Notes under the pieces: generated by a model
Seen by the model: only the letters and a program-made list of their open reading frames with translations
Told to the model about the DNA's origin: nothing
Database searches by the model: none
Shown: positions 39,742 through 47,242 of the stretch, in pieces
Layout: the number at the start of each line of letters is the position of its first letter
Position numbering within the stretch: position 1 is the first letter of the stretch
Translations under genes and position numbers: made by a program
Assembly: GCF_017357245.1 (NCBI RefSeq)
Contig: NZ_CP071612.1
Location: forward strand, 2,979,001 to 3,043,000
Source: Rhizobium bangladeshense
GTDB taxonomy: Bacteria > Pseudomonadota > Alphaproteobacteria > Rhizobiales > Rhizobiaceae
DNA length: 64,000 nt
Reading direction: 5' to 3'

Positions 39742-40833
39742 TCATGCGGAGGCGCGGCCAAGAAGCACGGCATCCTCGAGCGCCCAGCTGAGCGAGACGG
39801 CGTCGCCGACCGACACCGGCCGGGCGAAATAGTCTTCGTCGTCTGAAATGACGGTGAAGTCGTCGCTGCCGGCGCCGAGAACGGTGATCTTCACCGAGGA
39901 GCCGCGATATTCAATGTTGGAGACGATGCCGTTGAACCCGAGCGTCCACTCGGTTGCCACCTGCAGACGCACGCGGTCGGTGCGGACGCCGATGTCGACC
40001 GGCTCGCCGACTTCCCTGCCCGTCCCGCGCACCGAAAAGCTCTGCCCCTCCGGCACGGTCATGACGAGCACGCCGTCCGCGCTCGACGTCACCCTGCCTG
40101 TGAGCACATTGTGATCGCCCATGAACCGCGCGACGAAGGCGGTTGCCGGCTTCTCGAAAACCTCGCGCGGCGCCGCCGCCTGCTCGATCCGGCCATCGTT
40201 CATGATAACCATCACGTCGGCGAGCGCCATCGCCTCTTCCTGGCTGTGGGTGACGTGGACGAAGGTGATGCCGAGCGATTTCTGCAGCTTCTTGAGTTCG
40301 GCGCGCATGCGAATCTTCAGGAAGGGGTCGAGCGCGGACAGCGGCTCGTCGAGCAGCAGCGCCTCCGGATCGGTGATCAGCGCGCGGGCGAGCGCCACGC
40401 GCTGCTGCTGCCCGCCGGAAAGCTGGGCCGGACGCCTGTTGGCATACGGCTCCATCTGCATCAGCTTCAGCATCTCGAGCGCCTTGGCGCGGCGCTCCAC
40501 CTTATCGACGCCCTTCATTTTCAGGCTGAAGGCGACATTGTCGACCAGGTCGAGATGCGGGAAGAGCGCATAGGACTGGAACATCATCGCCGTGCCGCGC
40601 CTGGCTGGCGGAAGATCGGTGACGACCGTTTTGCCGAGCCTGATGTCTCCTGAAGAAATGCTCTCGTGGCCAGCGATCATGCGCAGCGTCGATGTCTTGC
40701 CGCAGCCCGACGGGCCGAGGAAACAGCAATAGGAACCGGCCGGAATCTTCAGGCTGATCCCGTGCACGGCCGTGGTCGTTCCGTAGACCTTCGAAACGGA
40801 TACTATATCGATCTCTGCCGCTTTCGACATCAT
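39742..40833 (-). CDS. polyamine-type ABC transporter ATPase (PotA-type)
   Basis: A 363-residue ATPase. Seen: Walker A 'GPSGCGKTS', Q-loop 'MFQSYALFPHL', signature 'LSGGQQQRVALARAL', Walker B 'ALLLDEPLSALDP', switch 'HVTHSQEEAM' and a C-terminal TOBE domain. Two adjacent ATGs (40833, 40830) lie behind GGGGAAGG. It is the first gene of the operon ATPase-binding protein-PotB-PotC-racemase-flavin reductase and is divergent from a GntR/FCD gene. Confidence 0.9.
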   Translation of the reverse strand: MMSKAAEIDIVSVSKVYGTTTAVHGISLKIPAGSYCCFLGPSGCGKTSTLRMIAGHESISSGDIRLGKTVVTDLPPARRGTAMMFQSYALFPHLDLVDNVAFSLKMKGVDKVERRAKALEMLKLMQMEPYANRRPAQLSGGQQQRVALARALITDPEALLLDEPLSALDPFLKIRMRAELKKLQKSLGITFVHVTHSQEEAMALADVMVIMNDGRIEQAAAPREVFEKPATAFVARFMGDHNVLTGRVTSSADGVLVMTVPEGQSFSVRGTGREVGEPVDIGVRTDRVRLQVATEWTLGFNGIVSNIEYRGSSVKITVLGAGSDDFTVISDDEDYFARPVSVGDAVSLSWALEDAVLLGRASA

Positions 40834-40956
40834 GCCTTCCCCTGTTCGGGAAAGATGATGCATCTGCCGTGCCAATCGCCGCAGGAATAGGCTATACCAT
40901 TGGCAAAGCACGGTTTTCTCGCTAGAACCCGTGCAGGCCATTTTTGTAGGCAAAAC

Positions 40957-41013
40957 ATCGTCTGCACATCATTTAGGCTATCGTCTGCAATTTGCGCAAA
41001 AAATCGTATACAA
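40957..41013. promoter_or_regulatory. candidate GntR/FCD operator region
   Basis: Between the divergent ATPase and GntR genes lie a direct repeat ATCGTCTGCA (40957-40966 and 40980-40989, 23 bases apart), a 10-bp palindrome TTTGCGCAAA (40991-41000) and TCGTATACAA (41004-41013), which fits the FadR-type pattern T-N-GT..AC-N-A around a GTATAC core. Confidence 0.45.
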
Positions 41014-41098
41014 TTCGACCGTGATTTCGATCACAAATTCCGTTTAACTTTTGCCGCGAAGCCGGGTATGGTTTGCCCGCCATCAGGGAATAGTTTTC

Positions 41099-41809
41099 AT
41101 GAAATCCGCCGCAAAGGCCATGCAGGCCGAAGAAGTCGCCGAAACCGGCGCGCATCAGATCCGCGATGCCATTCGCGAGGCAATTGTCGAGCGCAGGCTT
41201 TCCCCAGGCACCAAGCTCTCCGAAAATGATGTCGGCAATCTTTTCAACGTCAGCCGGACGCTTGCCCGCGCGGCACTGCAGGCGCTCTCTTATGAAGGCC
41301 TGGTCAGGGTGGAGAAGAACCGCGGCGCCTTTGTCGCCTACCCCTCCCCTGATGAGGCCCGCCAGATCTTTTCCGCCCGGCGTCTCGTCGAGCCCGGCAT
41401 ATTGCGTGAGGCGGCGGCGCGGATCACGCCGGATGACATCAGGAATCTGCGAGAGCTTTTGCAGGAAGAAGGCCGCCTGATGAGCGAGCGTGGCCAGACA
41501 GCGCGGCGCGCCGAGATCAAGGCATCCGGCGATTTCCACCTGATGTTGGCTGAAATCTCGGGCAATGCCATCATGCAGCGTTTCATGGAGGAGCTCGTCG
41601 CCCGCTCATCCCTCGTCATCGCGCTCTACGGCCAATCGACGGCTTCGAGCTGCGGCCATTCCGAACATGGCGACATCATCTCGGCGATCGAAGACAACGA
41701 ACTCGACCGCGCCTGCCAGCTGATGCTGCATCACATCACGCACATCGAGTCCGATCTCGACCTACGCGAACGCAAGAGCCTCGGCCTCAAGGAAGCCTTC
41801 GAACTTTGA
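41099..41809 (+). CDS. GntR-family regulator (FadR/FCD subfamily)
   Basis: A 236-residue regulator. Winged helix about 15-80 ('LSPGTKLSENDVGNLFNVSR' and 'YEGLVRVEKNRGAFVAY') and all-helical FCD ligand domain about 90-225 with metal-type residues in 'HLMLAEISGNAIM' and 'CGHSEHGDIISAIEDNELDR'. The start at 41099 follows AGGGAA; the longer frame has no ribosome site. It probably controls the divergent transporter operon in response to an organic acid or amino-acid-like ligand. Confidence 0.88.
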   Translation: MKSAAKAMQAEEVAETGAHQIRDAIREAIVERRLSPGTKLSENDVGNLFNVSRTLARAALQALSYEGLVRVEKNRGAFVAYPSPDEARQIFSARRLVEPGILREAAARITPDDIRNLRELLQEEGRLMSERGQTARRAEIKASGDFHLMLAEISGNAIMQRFMEELVARSSLVIALYGQSTASSCGHSEHGDIISAIEDNELDRACQLMLHHITHIESDLDLRERKSLGLKEAFEL

Positions 41810-41813
41810 ACGA

Positions 41814-41832
41814 GCGGGCGCACGTCGCCCGC
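41814..41832. terminator. hairpin between convergent gntR and DUF4174 genes
   Basis: A 7-bp stem GCGGGCG / CGCCCGC with a 5-base loop directly after the GntR stop and just before the end of the convergent DUF4174 gene. No strong T-run. Confidence 0.4.
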
Positions 41833-41838
41833 AGCTAT

Positions 41839-42249
41839 TCACGATGCCTTCTTCGGCAGCTTGTCCAGCGCGGCGAAAATTTCTTCCACCGTGCGCGGCT
41901 CGCTCGAGCGCAGCTTCACTGTGCCGTCACGTCCGATCAGGATCAGCTCGAACTCGCTGTGTGGCGGCCCCTGCAGCCGTTCGCGAATATCGTCCGCATC
42001 AAGTTCCCAGCCGTCGTCGAACAGCGAGAAAGCGCCGCCGCCGGCAATGATGAAGACTTCGACCTCTTCCTCGATGAGGCGCATATGTGCGTTCCGCAAC
42101 CATTCATCCTGGATTGCCGCGCGATCGTCCAGCGCATCGGCGAAAATGATCAGCACCCGTTTGCTGTCGCGAAACTGCTCGAGCGATTGTGGAAGTTCCG
42201 GCTCACGTCGCGGTGTGCCGATGATTTCATGAACGATGGATCTTAGCAT
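41839..42249 (-). CDS. DUF4174 domain protein
   Basis: A 136-residue protein with the DUF4174 pattern: 'SLEQFRDSKRVLIIFADALD', 'RLIEEEVEVFIIAGGGAFSL' and 'FELILIGRDGTVKLRS', a thioredoxin-like layout without a CXXC. No signal peptide is seen. Function unknown. It has its own perfect EcfG promoter, so it is probably stress-induced. Confidence 0.75.
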   Translation of the reverse strand: MLRSIVHEIIGTPRREPELPQSLEQFRDSKRVLIIFADALDDRAAIQDEWLRNAHMRLIEEEVEVFIIAGGGAFSLFDDGWELDADDIRERLQGPPHSEFELILIGRDGTVKLRSSEPRTVEEIFAALDKLPKKAS

Positions 42250-42387
42250 GGCGTTATTCCTCGCCCGTCATCTCGCGGGCTGTGACTGCGGCATTCGAGC
42301 GTCAGCGCCTTTCAGGCGCGCAAGCACGCTGTAACGCGCTGAATAACTGATAATTCCCAGTTCGGTGCAAACTCGGATCATTCAGTA

Positions 42388-42412
42388 AACGGCCGGAAAT
42401 GAGGGAGGTTCC
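42388..42412 (-). promoter_or_regulatory. EcfG-type promoter (GGAAC-N16-CGTT) of the DUF4174 gene
   Basis: On the minus strand GGAAC (42412-42408) and CGTT (42391-42388) are 16 bases apart, a perfect consensus match, 138 bases before the DUF4174 start. The rest of the 306-base gap (42250-42555) holds no recognisable gene. Confidence 0.65.
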
Positions 42413-42555
42413 GAAGAAGCCGAAAAGGATCGCAGCCCCCAAAGTACATCGCGATCCTTCAGATCGCTTGCGCTTCAGGTCTTTGTCTCAAGCATGCCGT
42501 TATGAAAACCGCAGCACAGTTTGGTGCAACATGCTCTGGCCGCGATCCCTTTCGG

Positions 42556-42939
42556 TCAGTCGCGGCTCTGGTCCTCGGCCGCATGCGCCGAGACGGCGAC
42601 GAGGTCCGCGGTCCCATTGGCCAGGAGGCGTTTGCGTACGAGCACGCGCATGACGCGTGCCGCCGTCGAGAAGGTCATCTGATCGAGCGGACCTTCACCT
42701 TCCCACGGTTTGGTCAGCCGCTCGGTGACAGCGCCGACTATGTTCATCGGCACGATATCGGTGCATTCGCGCATCGCTTCGAAAACGAAGCTGATCGGGA
42801 TGACCCGTCCTTCATGGGTCACGATCGGTTCGGTCAATTCGCTGTCCCATTCCTCGAAGGCGTAAAGTGCTTCGCGAAACAGCTGCTGGAGGGTAAACGG
42901 CGCGTGGCCGTTGTGAAGTGGCGGCAGGGCATTCATCAT
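42556..42939 (-). CDS. hypothetical protein
   Basis: A 127-residue cytosolic protein of no recognised family. It opens 'MMNALPPLHNGHAPFTLQQL' and holds an acidic middle ('YAFEEWDSELTEPIVTHEGR') and a basic helix ('AARVMRVLVRKRLLANG'). A strong GGAG site 8 bases before the ATG and rhizobial codon use support it as real. No neighbouring gene shares its transcript with certainty. Confidence 0.6.
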   Translation of the reverse strand: MMNALPPLHNGHAPFTLQQLFREALYAFEEWDSELTEPIVTHEGRVIPISFVFEAMRECTDIVPMNIVGAVTERLTKPWEGEGPLDQMTFSTAARVMRVLVRKRLLANGTADLVAVSAHAAEDQSRD

Positions 42940-43290
42940 GTCTGTCTCCTCTTGATGGATTAAGCCAAATTCCTCCTGGATCGGTCGGCATAAACGCGGG
43001 GAACTCAGCGATTTTTGCCCCCTGCGGACCGAATAACACGATTGATTCTATAGAGTAACGTCCCGGGGATAAACCCCATTTCTCGACCGCGGCGGCATCC
43101 CGTTCCCTAAAGGCATGAAATTCCTGCATGTTTTAGGCGAAATTTTCTTTGCACCCGTTATTCTTGAAATTCCATGCCAGCGCGCGGGAGCGGCCGGAAA
43201 GGCTGAAAAAACCCCGAAAAATCACGGAACTTTTGCGGCTGTAATCTGTTTTGTTCGTATACTTCGAAAGTACAGATGGGGTTACCACCA
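42940..43290. other. intergenic region with divergent starts
   Basis: 351 bases between the hypothetical gene (minus) and the DUF3606-like gene (plus). It contains a likely EcfG promoter for the plus-strand pair; nothing else is recognised. Confidence 0.5.
43226..43250 (+). promoter_or_regulatory. near-consensus EcfG-type promoter (GGAAC-N16-TGTT)
   Basis: GGAAC 43226-43230 and TGTT 43247-43250, 16 bases apart: one mismatch to GGAAC-N16/17-CGTT. It lies 40 bases before the DUF3606-like start. Confidence 0.5.
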
Positions 43291-43521
43291 ATGACGCAGA
43301 TCCGTGAACCGGAGCGGCGAAGCAAAGTGCTACGCGGCCGTCCTTACAGCCTTGATGAATTCGCTTCTAAATACGGCCTGCGCAGCGACCAGGCCGAAAG
43401 CTTGTTTACCCGTTTCGGGCCTTCCTCGATCGAACTCGACTTGCTGATGGCGGCCAAGCGCCGCGCGCCTGTTCTGCCGGACAGAATTGCGAATGACACC
43501 TTTCACGAACGGAACCGATAG
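43291..43521 (+). CDS. DUF3606-like small protein
   Basis: A 76-residue protein with 'GRPYSLDEFASKYGLRSDQA' and 'LFTRFGPSSIELDLLMAAKR', resembling the short helical DUF3606 family (a 'kYGvs..qa...v.k.G' layout). Start 43291 is preferred over the ATG at 43276 because GGGG lies 9 bases before it. Its stop is directly followed by the ATG of the DUF2934 gene. Function unknown; the promoter suggests stress induction. Confidence 0.6.
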   Translation: MTQIREPERRSKVLRGRPYSLDEFASKYGLRSDQAESLFTRFGPSSIELDLLMAAKRRAPVLPDRIANDTFHERNR

Positions 43522-43761
43522 ATGAGCGACAGACGCCATGAATGGATCAGCAAGAGGGCCTATGCGATCTGGGAAGAACAGGGCCGTCCCGACGGCCGGG
43601 ACGGTGAACATTGGCGTCAGGCGGTCGCCGAGCGGGACGCGCTGGAACGCACGCAGGCCTCGGTCGATGGACGCGAGGTGCTGGTAAAGTTTCGCCCGAA
43701 GCCGCAGCGGCCGGAACTGCCGCGCGCCGGCTGGGTCACTCCCCCCGCCAAGGCTGGCTGA
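43522..43761 (+). CDS. DUF2934 family protein
   Basis: A 79-residue protein with the DUF2934 signature 'RHEWISKRAYAIWEEQGRPD' and 'GRDGEHWRQAVAE' at its N-terminus, followed by a proline-rich tail. The family is abundant in rhizobia and of unknown role. Start and previous stop abut (TAG-ATG), so it is translated from the same message as the DUF3606-like gene. Confidence 0.82.
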   Translation: MSDRRHEWISKRAYAIWEEQGRPDGRDGEHWRQAVAERDALERTQASVDGREVLVKFRPKPQRPELPRAGWVTPPAKAG

Positions 43762-44124
43762 TCAGACTTCAGCGGCGACCGGGCTGCTCAACGCAACACA
43801 TCCCTGGTACCTGGCCGGCCTCGTCCGTCGGGGCCCCTTGCGGGGGTGTGGCTTGTGGCCACACGACACACGATGGCCATTGCGACACCGCACCACGATC
43901 AGCCCTCATCCTGAGGCGCGCAGGCCATTGGCCGGAGCCTCGAAGGACGGGGGCGGGTGGCCTACCCCCGTCCTTCGAGCCCCTGCGGCTTGCCTCACGA
44001 TGGCGGAGAGAAGGTGCGGCCTGCCCACGATGCCGGGGAGAAGGTGAGGCTTGCCCCACCTGCGGCAGGAGCACTCCGGCGCCACGCGATTGCTGTCCGC
44101 TCGCTCCCTATGCTAGCCTGCGCC
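43762..44124. other. gene-free, repeat-rich region
   Basis: 363 bases of GC-rich DNA before the GIY-YIG pseudogene. It contains copy A of a 60-bp repeat with a 15-bp palindrome and further degenerate GGAGAGAAGGTG(C/A)GGC words (about 44003 and 44036). No gene is supported. Confidence 0.6.
43901..43979. repeat. 60-bp repeat, copy A, with 15-bp palindrome
   Basis: Bases 43901-43960 match 44641-44700 at 53 of 60 positions ('CCTGAGGCGCGCAGG' and 'CCTCGAAGGACGGGGGCGGG' cores). Copy A adds an inverted arm, giving a perfect 15-bp stem (43939-43953 with 43965-43979). Similar TCCTGAGG...TCGAAGGACG words are widespread in Alphaproteobacteria intergenic DNA. Confidence 0.75.
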
Positions 44125-44435
44125 ATGGAAGTCACCGTCTATATCCTCCGCTGCAGCGACGGCTCCTATTATACCGGGCTGACCAAGCAGGAGATCGAGG
44201 CTCGTGTGTGGGAGCACAATGCCCGGACCTATGACGACTACGCTGCCAAGCGCCTCCCGGTCGAACTCGTCTTTACCGAAACTTATGACCGCATCGTCGA
44301 CGCCATCGCCCGCGAGCGGCAGATCAAGGGCTGGTGCGCCGCAAGAAGGAGGCACTGATCACCATGGACTACGAGGCCTTGGCGGATTTGTCCAAACGGG
44401 GGCGGTGGCGATGGTGGCCGACCTCGTCCCGCTAG
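44125..44435 (+). pseudogene. GIY-YIG nuclease-family gene with C-terminal frameshift
   Basis: The first 70 residues are a normal single-domain GIY-YIG (UvrC N-domain-like) protein: 'VYILRCSDGSYYTGLTKQEI', 'HNARTYDDYAAKRLPVELV' and 'FTETYDRIVDAIARERQIKG'. After 'KGW' (about base 44335) the frame runs into 'CAARRRH-stop' at 44356. Adding one base there restores the family's C-terminus ('RRKKEALITMDYEALADLSK') up to a stop at 44433. So one base is missing relative to the ancestor, or the shift is a sequencing error. The truncated 77-residue product may still fold. Confidence 0.75.
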
Positions 44436-44997
44436 GCCCGCGGGGGGCGCCCCAGGATGAGTGCGGAGAGAGGGTGCGACTTGCGGCACCGGAGGGGTCT
44501 TGGGAGTGTCAACGCCCAATTGCGAGGTATCACTCTGCAACACCGAACATAGAGATCAGCCGCTAGCAAGGTGCTACACCGTCCAACCGACCGGCCACAC
44601 GGCATACCCATCGCCCCATCAGCCACACAGCACACCGATCAGCCCCAATCCTGAGGCGCGCAGGCAAAAGGCCGAAGCCTCGAAGGACGGGGGCGGGTGA
44701 TGGGCAGGACGGTGAAGCGTCAAGAATGGCACAGTCCAACCGCTTCCCCGAACGCTGCTGTTTCCGCTTGAAACACTTCGTCAAGCATACTGGCACAAAT
44801 CCATGGAGGACCTGTTTTTGTTTCACCCTAGCGCGACATTGCCGCTCGACACTCTCCTCGCAAAATCCGAAACGGAATAGGAATGAAACCGTGCTCGCGC
44901 ACGAAGCATGATTTCATCCGGTCGCGCCGCTGATCGCTGCCTGGCCGGGCCTTTAGTGTCGGGGAAAGCCTCAAACCGCCCGCCGGGGCGGGCCATG
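44436..44997. other. gene-free region with repeat copy B
   Basis: 562 bases with no supported gene. A degenerate partial repeat (about 44450-44490) and copy B of the 60-bp repeat are present; the rest shows no recognisable coding or RNA feature. Confidence 0.55.
44641..44700. repeat. 60-bp repeat, copy B
   Basis: Matches copy A at 53 of 60 positions, same orientation, 740 bases away, on the other side of the GIY-YIG pseudogene. It lacks the second palindrome arm. Confidence 0.75.
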
Positions 44998-45192
44998 TCA
45001 GAAAGCGTTGTTTTCCTGGCAAAGCGCCCGGTGGACCTCGGTCCAGAACAGCGCCAGCCGGGTGTCGCCGTTGCGTTCGGCAACAAGGGCGCGGATCAAC
45101 GCTTCGGAACCTGCCATGTCCTGCCAGCTGGATTTCAGGCCCTTGGCGGCCTGTTGGCATTCGGCAATCTCGAACGGTCTCTTGCTGTCCAT
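44998..45192 (-). CDS. small hypothetical protein
   Basis: A 64-residue protein: 'MDSKRPFEIAECQQAAKGLK', then 'LIRALVAERNGDTRLALFWT', ending 'EVHRALCQENNAF'. No known domain. The start at 45192 has AGGAGA 8 bases upstream and excludes an unlikely longer frame. It is divergent from cinR with 116 bases between them. Confidence 0.6.
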   Translation of the reverse strand: MDSKRPFEIAECQQAAKGLKSSWQDMAGSEALIRALVAERNGDTRLALFWTEVHRALCQENNAF

Positions 45193-45240
45193 ATGAGGTC
45201 TCCTCATGAAGGCGCTAGCAGGCCGCGGCCGGATTGTCAT

Positions 45241-45258
45241 TCCCCGCATATGTGGGGA
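45241..45258. promoter_or_regulatory. 18-bp near-perfect dyad upstream of cinR
   Basis: TCCCCGCATATGTGGGGA is symmetric except for one G/T pair. It lies 50 bases before the cinR start, between cinR and a divergent small gene, and could be an operator for either. Confidence 0.4.
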
Positions 45259-45308
45259 TGCCTTGTATTTATGACGGTCCTCACGGTAGGATTGAGGGAA
45301 TTGGGACG

Positions 45309-46040
45309 ATGGAAATGATCGAGAATACCTACAGCGACAGGTTCGAACCCGCTTTCGAACAGATCAAAGCTGCGGCAAATGTGGATGGCGCCATCCGCAT
45401 TCTGCAGGCGGAATATGGCCTCGATTTCGTTACCTACCATCTCGCCCAGACGATCGCGAGCAAGATCGATTCCCCCTTCGTGCGCACCACCTATCCGGAT
45501 GCCTGGGTCTCCCGCTACCTCTTGAACAGCTATGTGAAGGTCGATCCGATCGTCAAGCAGGGCTTCGAGCGCCAGCTGCCCTTCGACTGGAGCGAGGTCG
45601 AGCCGACGCCGGAAGCCTATGCCATGCTGGTCGACGCCCAGAAGCACGGCATCGGCGGCAACGGCTATTCCATTCCCGTCGCCGACAAGGCGCAGCGCCG
45701 CGCGCTCTTGTCGCTGAACGCCCGCATCCCGGCCGACGCCTGGTCGGAGCTCGTGCGCCGCTGCCGCAACGAATGGATCGAGATCGCCCATCTAATCCAC
45801 CGCAAGGCCGTCTACGAGTTGCATGGCGAGAATGATCCAGTGCCGACCTTGTCGCCGCGCGAGATCGAGTGCCTGCACTGGACGGCACTCGGCAAGGATT
45901 ACAAGGATATCTCGGTCATATTGGGCATATCAGAGCACACGACACGGGATTATCTGAAAACCGCGCGCTTCAAGCTCGGCTGCGCCACGATTTCGGCGGC
46001 CGCCTCGCGCGCGGTGCAATTGCGCATCATCAATCCCTGA
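45309..46040 (+). CDS. cinR: CinR, LuxR-type quorum-sensing regulator
   Basis: A 243-residue LuxR-family activator. N-terminal acyl-homoserine-lactone-binding domain about 15-165 ('[20 protein letters not shown]', '[20 protein letters not shown]') and C-terminal HTH about 180-238 ('[20 protein letters not shown]', '[20 protein letters not shown]'). The sequence is recognised as CinR of the R. leguminosarum/R. etli group, which activates cinI. The ATG at 45309 has GGGA upstream; the ATG at 45315 is the alternative. cinI follows 214 bases downstream. Confidence 0.95.
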   Translation: MEMIENTYSDRFEPAFEQIKAAANVDGAIRILQAEYGLDFVTYHLAQTIASKIDSPFVRTTYPDAWVSRYLLNSYVKVDPIVKQGFERQLPFDWSEVEPTPEAYAMLVDAQKHGIGGNGYSIPVADKAQRRALLSLNARIPADAWSELVRRCRNEWIEIAHLIHRKAVYELHGENDPVPTLSPREIECLHWTALGKDYKDISVILGISEHTTRDYLKTARFKLGCATISAAASRAVQLRIINP

Positions 46041-46139
46041 GGATCGGAACCGCTTTTCTGAAAATACGCCGTGTCGGGTCAAAAGCCGAAGGATCGCGGT
46101 GCTTCCGGGCTGCGCCTTGTTTCCGCGTGTCGTGACCTA

Positions 46140-46200
46140 ATCCTCATGCTTTTGGGCTAATCCCCCCATCTGAGGGGGCCCATCTGAGGGAATTTCCGAT
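46140..46200 (+). promoter_or_regulatory. cinI upstream region with repeated CTAATCC and CCCATCTGAGGG
   Basis: The gap between cinR and cinI contains CTAATCC twice (about 46137 and 46158) and CCCATCTGAGGG twice (about 46166 and 46181), the first forming a C5/G5 hairpin. The place, just before cinI, makes it a candidate CinR target; the CinR box itself was not identified with certainty. Confidence 0.4.
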
Positions 46201-46254
46201 CTGGCCCGGCTGAACCATTCTGCTCTCCACGAACTGCAAACGCTGGAGGGCAAA

Positions 46255-46920
46255 ATGTTCGTTATCATTCAAGCACATGAGTATCAGAAATACGCCGCCG
46301 TACTCGACCAGATGTTCCGCCTGCGCAAAAAAGTCTTCGCCGACCAGCTCGGCTGGGACGTTCCGGTCATCGGTCCCTACGAACGCGACAGCTACGATTC
46401 GCTTTCTCCGGCCTACCTCGTCTGGTGCAACGACAGCCGCACGCGCCTCTATGGCGGCATGCGCCTGATGCCGACGACTGGTCCGACGCTTCTCTACGAC
46501 GTCTTCCGTGAAACCTTTCCGGCTGCAGCCGATCTCGTCGCCCCTGGCATCTGGGAAGGCACGCGCATGTGCATCGACGAGGAGGCGATCGCCAGGGACT
46601 TCCCCAATGTCGACGCCGGCCGCGCCTTCTCGATGATGCTGCTTGCCCTGTGCGAATGCGCGCTTGATCACGGCATCCATACGATGATTTCCAACTACGA
46701 ACCCTATCTCAAGCGCGTCTACAAACGCGCAGGCGCCGAAGTGGAAGAACTCGGCCGCGCAGACGGCTACGGCAAGTATCCCGTCTGCTGCGGCGCCTTT
46801 GAAGTGTCGGACCGCGTGCTGCGCAAGATGCGCGCCGCCCTCGGCCTGACCCTACCCCTTTATGTCAGACATGTTCCGGCCCGCTCGGTCGTAACGCAAT
46901 TCCTGGAGATGGCAGCATGA
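46255..46920 (+). CDS. cinI: CinI, acyl-homoserine-lactone synthase
   Basis: A 221-residue autoinducer synthase of the LuxI family. Seen: 'FRLRKKVFADQLGWDVPVIG' with the invariant Arg/Phe/Trp/Asp residues near 22-42, 'YLVWCNDSRTRLYGGMRLMP' and 'GIWEGTRMCIDEEA'. CinI in R. leguminosarum makes the long-chain N-(3-hydroxy-7-cis-tetradecenoyl)-homoserine lactone, at the top of that species' quorum-sensing chain. Overlaps cinS by 4 bases (ATGA). Confidence 0.95.
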   Translation: MFVIIQAHEYQKYAAVLDQMFRLRKKVFADQLGWDVPVIGPYERDSYDSLSPAYLVWCNDSRTRLYGGMRLMPTTGPTLLYDVFRETFPAAADLVAPGIWEGTRMCIDEEAIARDFPNVDAGRAFSMMLLALCECALDHGIHTMISNYEPYLKRVYKRAGAEVEELGRADGYGKYPVCCGAFEVSDRVLRKMRAALGLTLPLYVRHVPARSVVTQFLEMAA

Positions 46921-47108
46921 AACGCGTCGTTGAAACCGCAACACCGAAAGACATTGGCGCGCTGGAGCGCCATGTCCTCGCATCCCGCGACATCGCCACG
47001 CAGATAGGGGATCCGTTCCTCTCCTATCTCCTCTCGATGGCGCTGTTCACGATCTACGAAAAGAAGGCACACCACGAGAATGAGGCGCTGAAGAGCAGCT
47101 TCGGCTGA
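46917..47108 (+). CDS. cinS: CinS, small quorum-sensing antirepressor
   Basis: A 63-residue protein ('MKRVVETATPKDIGALERHV' to 'NEALKSSFG') coupled to cinI by a 4-base overlap. Place and length match CinS of R. leguminosarum, which is made with CinI and relieves repression by PraR, linking cin to the rai and rhi systems. There is no transmembrane segment or signal. Confidence 0.88.
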   Translation: MKRVVETATPKDIGALERHVLASRDIATQIGDPFLSYLLSMALFTIYEKKAHHENEALKSSFG

Positions 47109-47167
47109 GGGCGCGGGCCCCTCCGCCGCGCCTGAAGAGGGGCACACCTCCCGGCGCCTCGCGCGTG

Positions 47168-47224
47168 GCCGCAAAACCTGTCCCCGTTTTGCGGCTGCGC
47201 GCCCCCGCTCACCTTGTCGGGGGC
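47168..47224. terminator. two tandem hairpins between cinS and the response-regulator gene
   Basis: Stem 1: GCCGCAAAAC 47168-47177 with 47186-47195 (perfect). Stem 2: GCCCCCG 47201-47207 with 47218-47224. They separate convergent genes and probably end both transcripts. Confidence 0.6.
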
Positions 47225-47242
47225 GTCACACCATGGGGGAAG

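Noticed and set aside
43901..44700. CRISPR array
   Set aside because: Only two good repeat copies 740 bases apart with no regular spacers and no cas genes.
46041..46099. GGAAC at 46056 after cinR as an EcfG promoter for cinI
   Set aside because: Only CG of the CGTT element is matched at the right spacing (CGCC).
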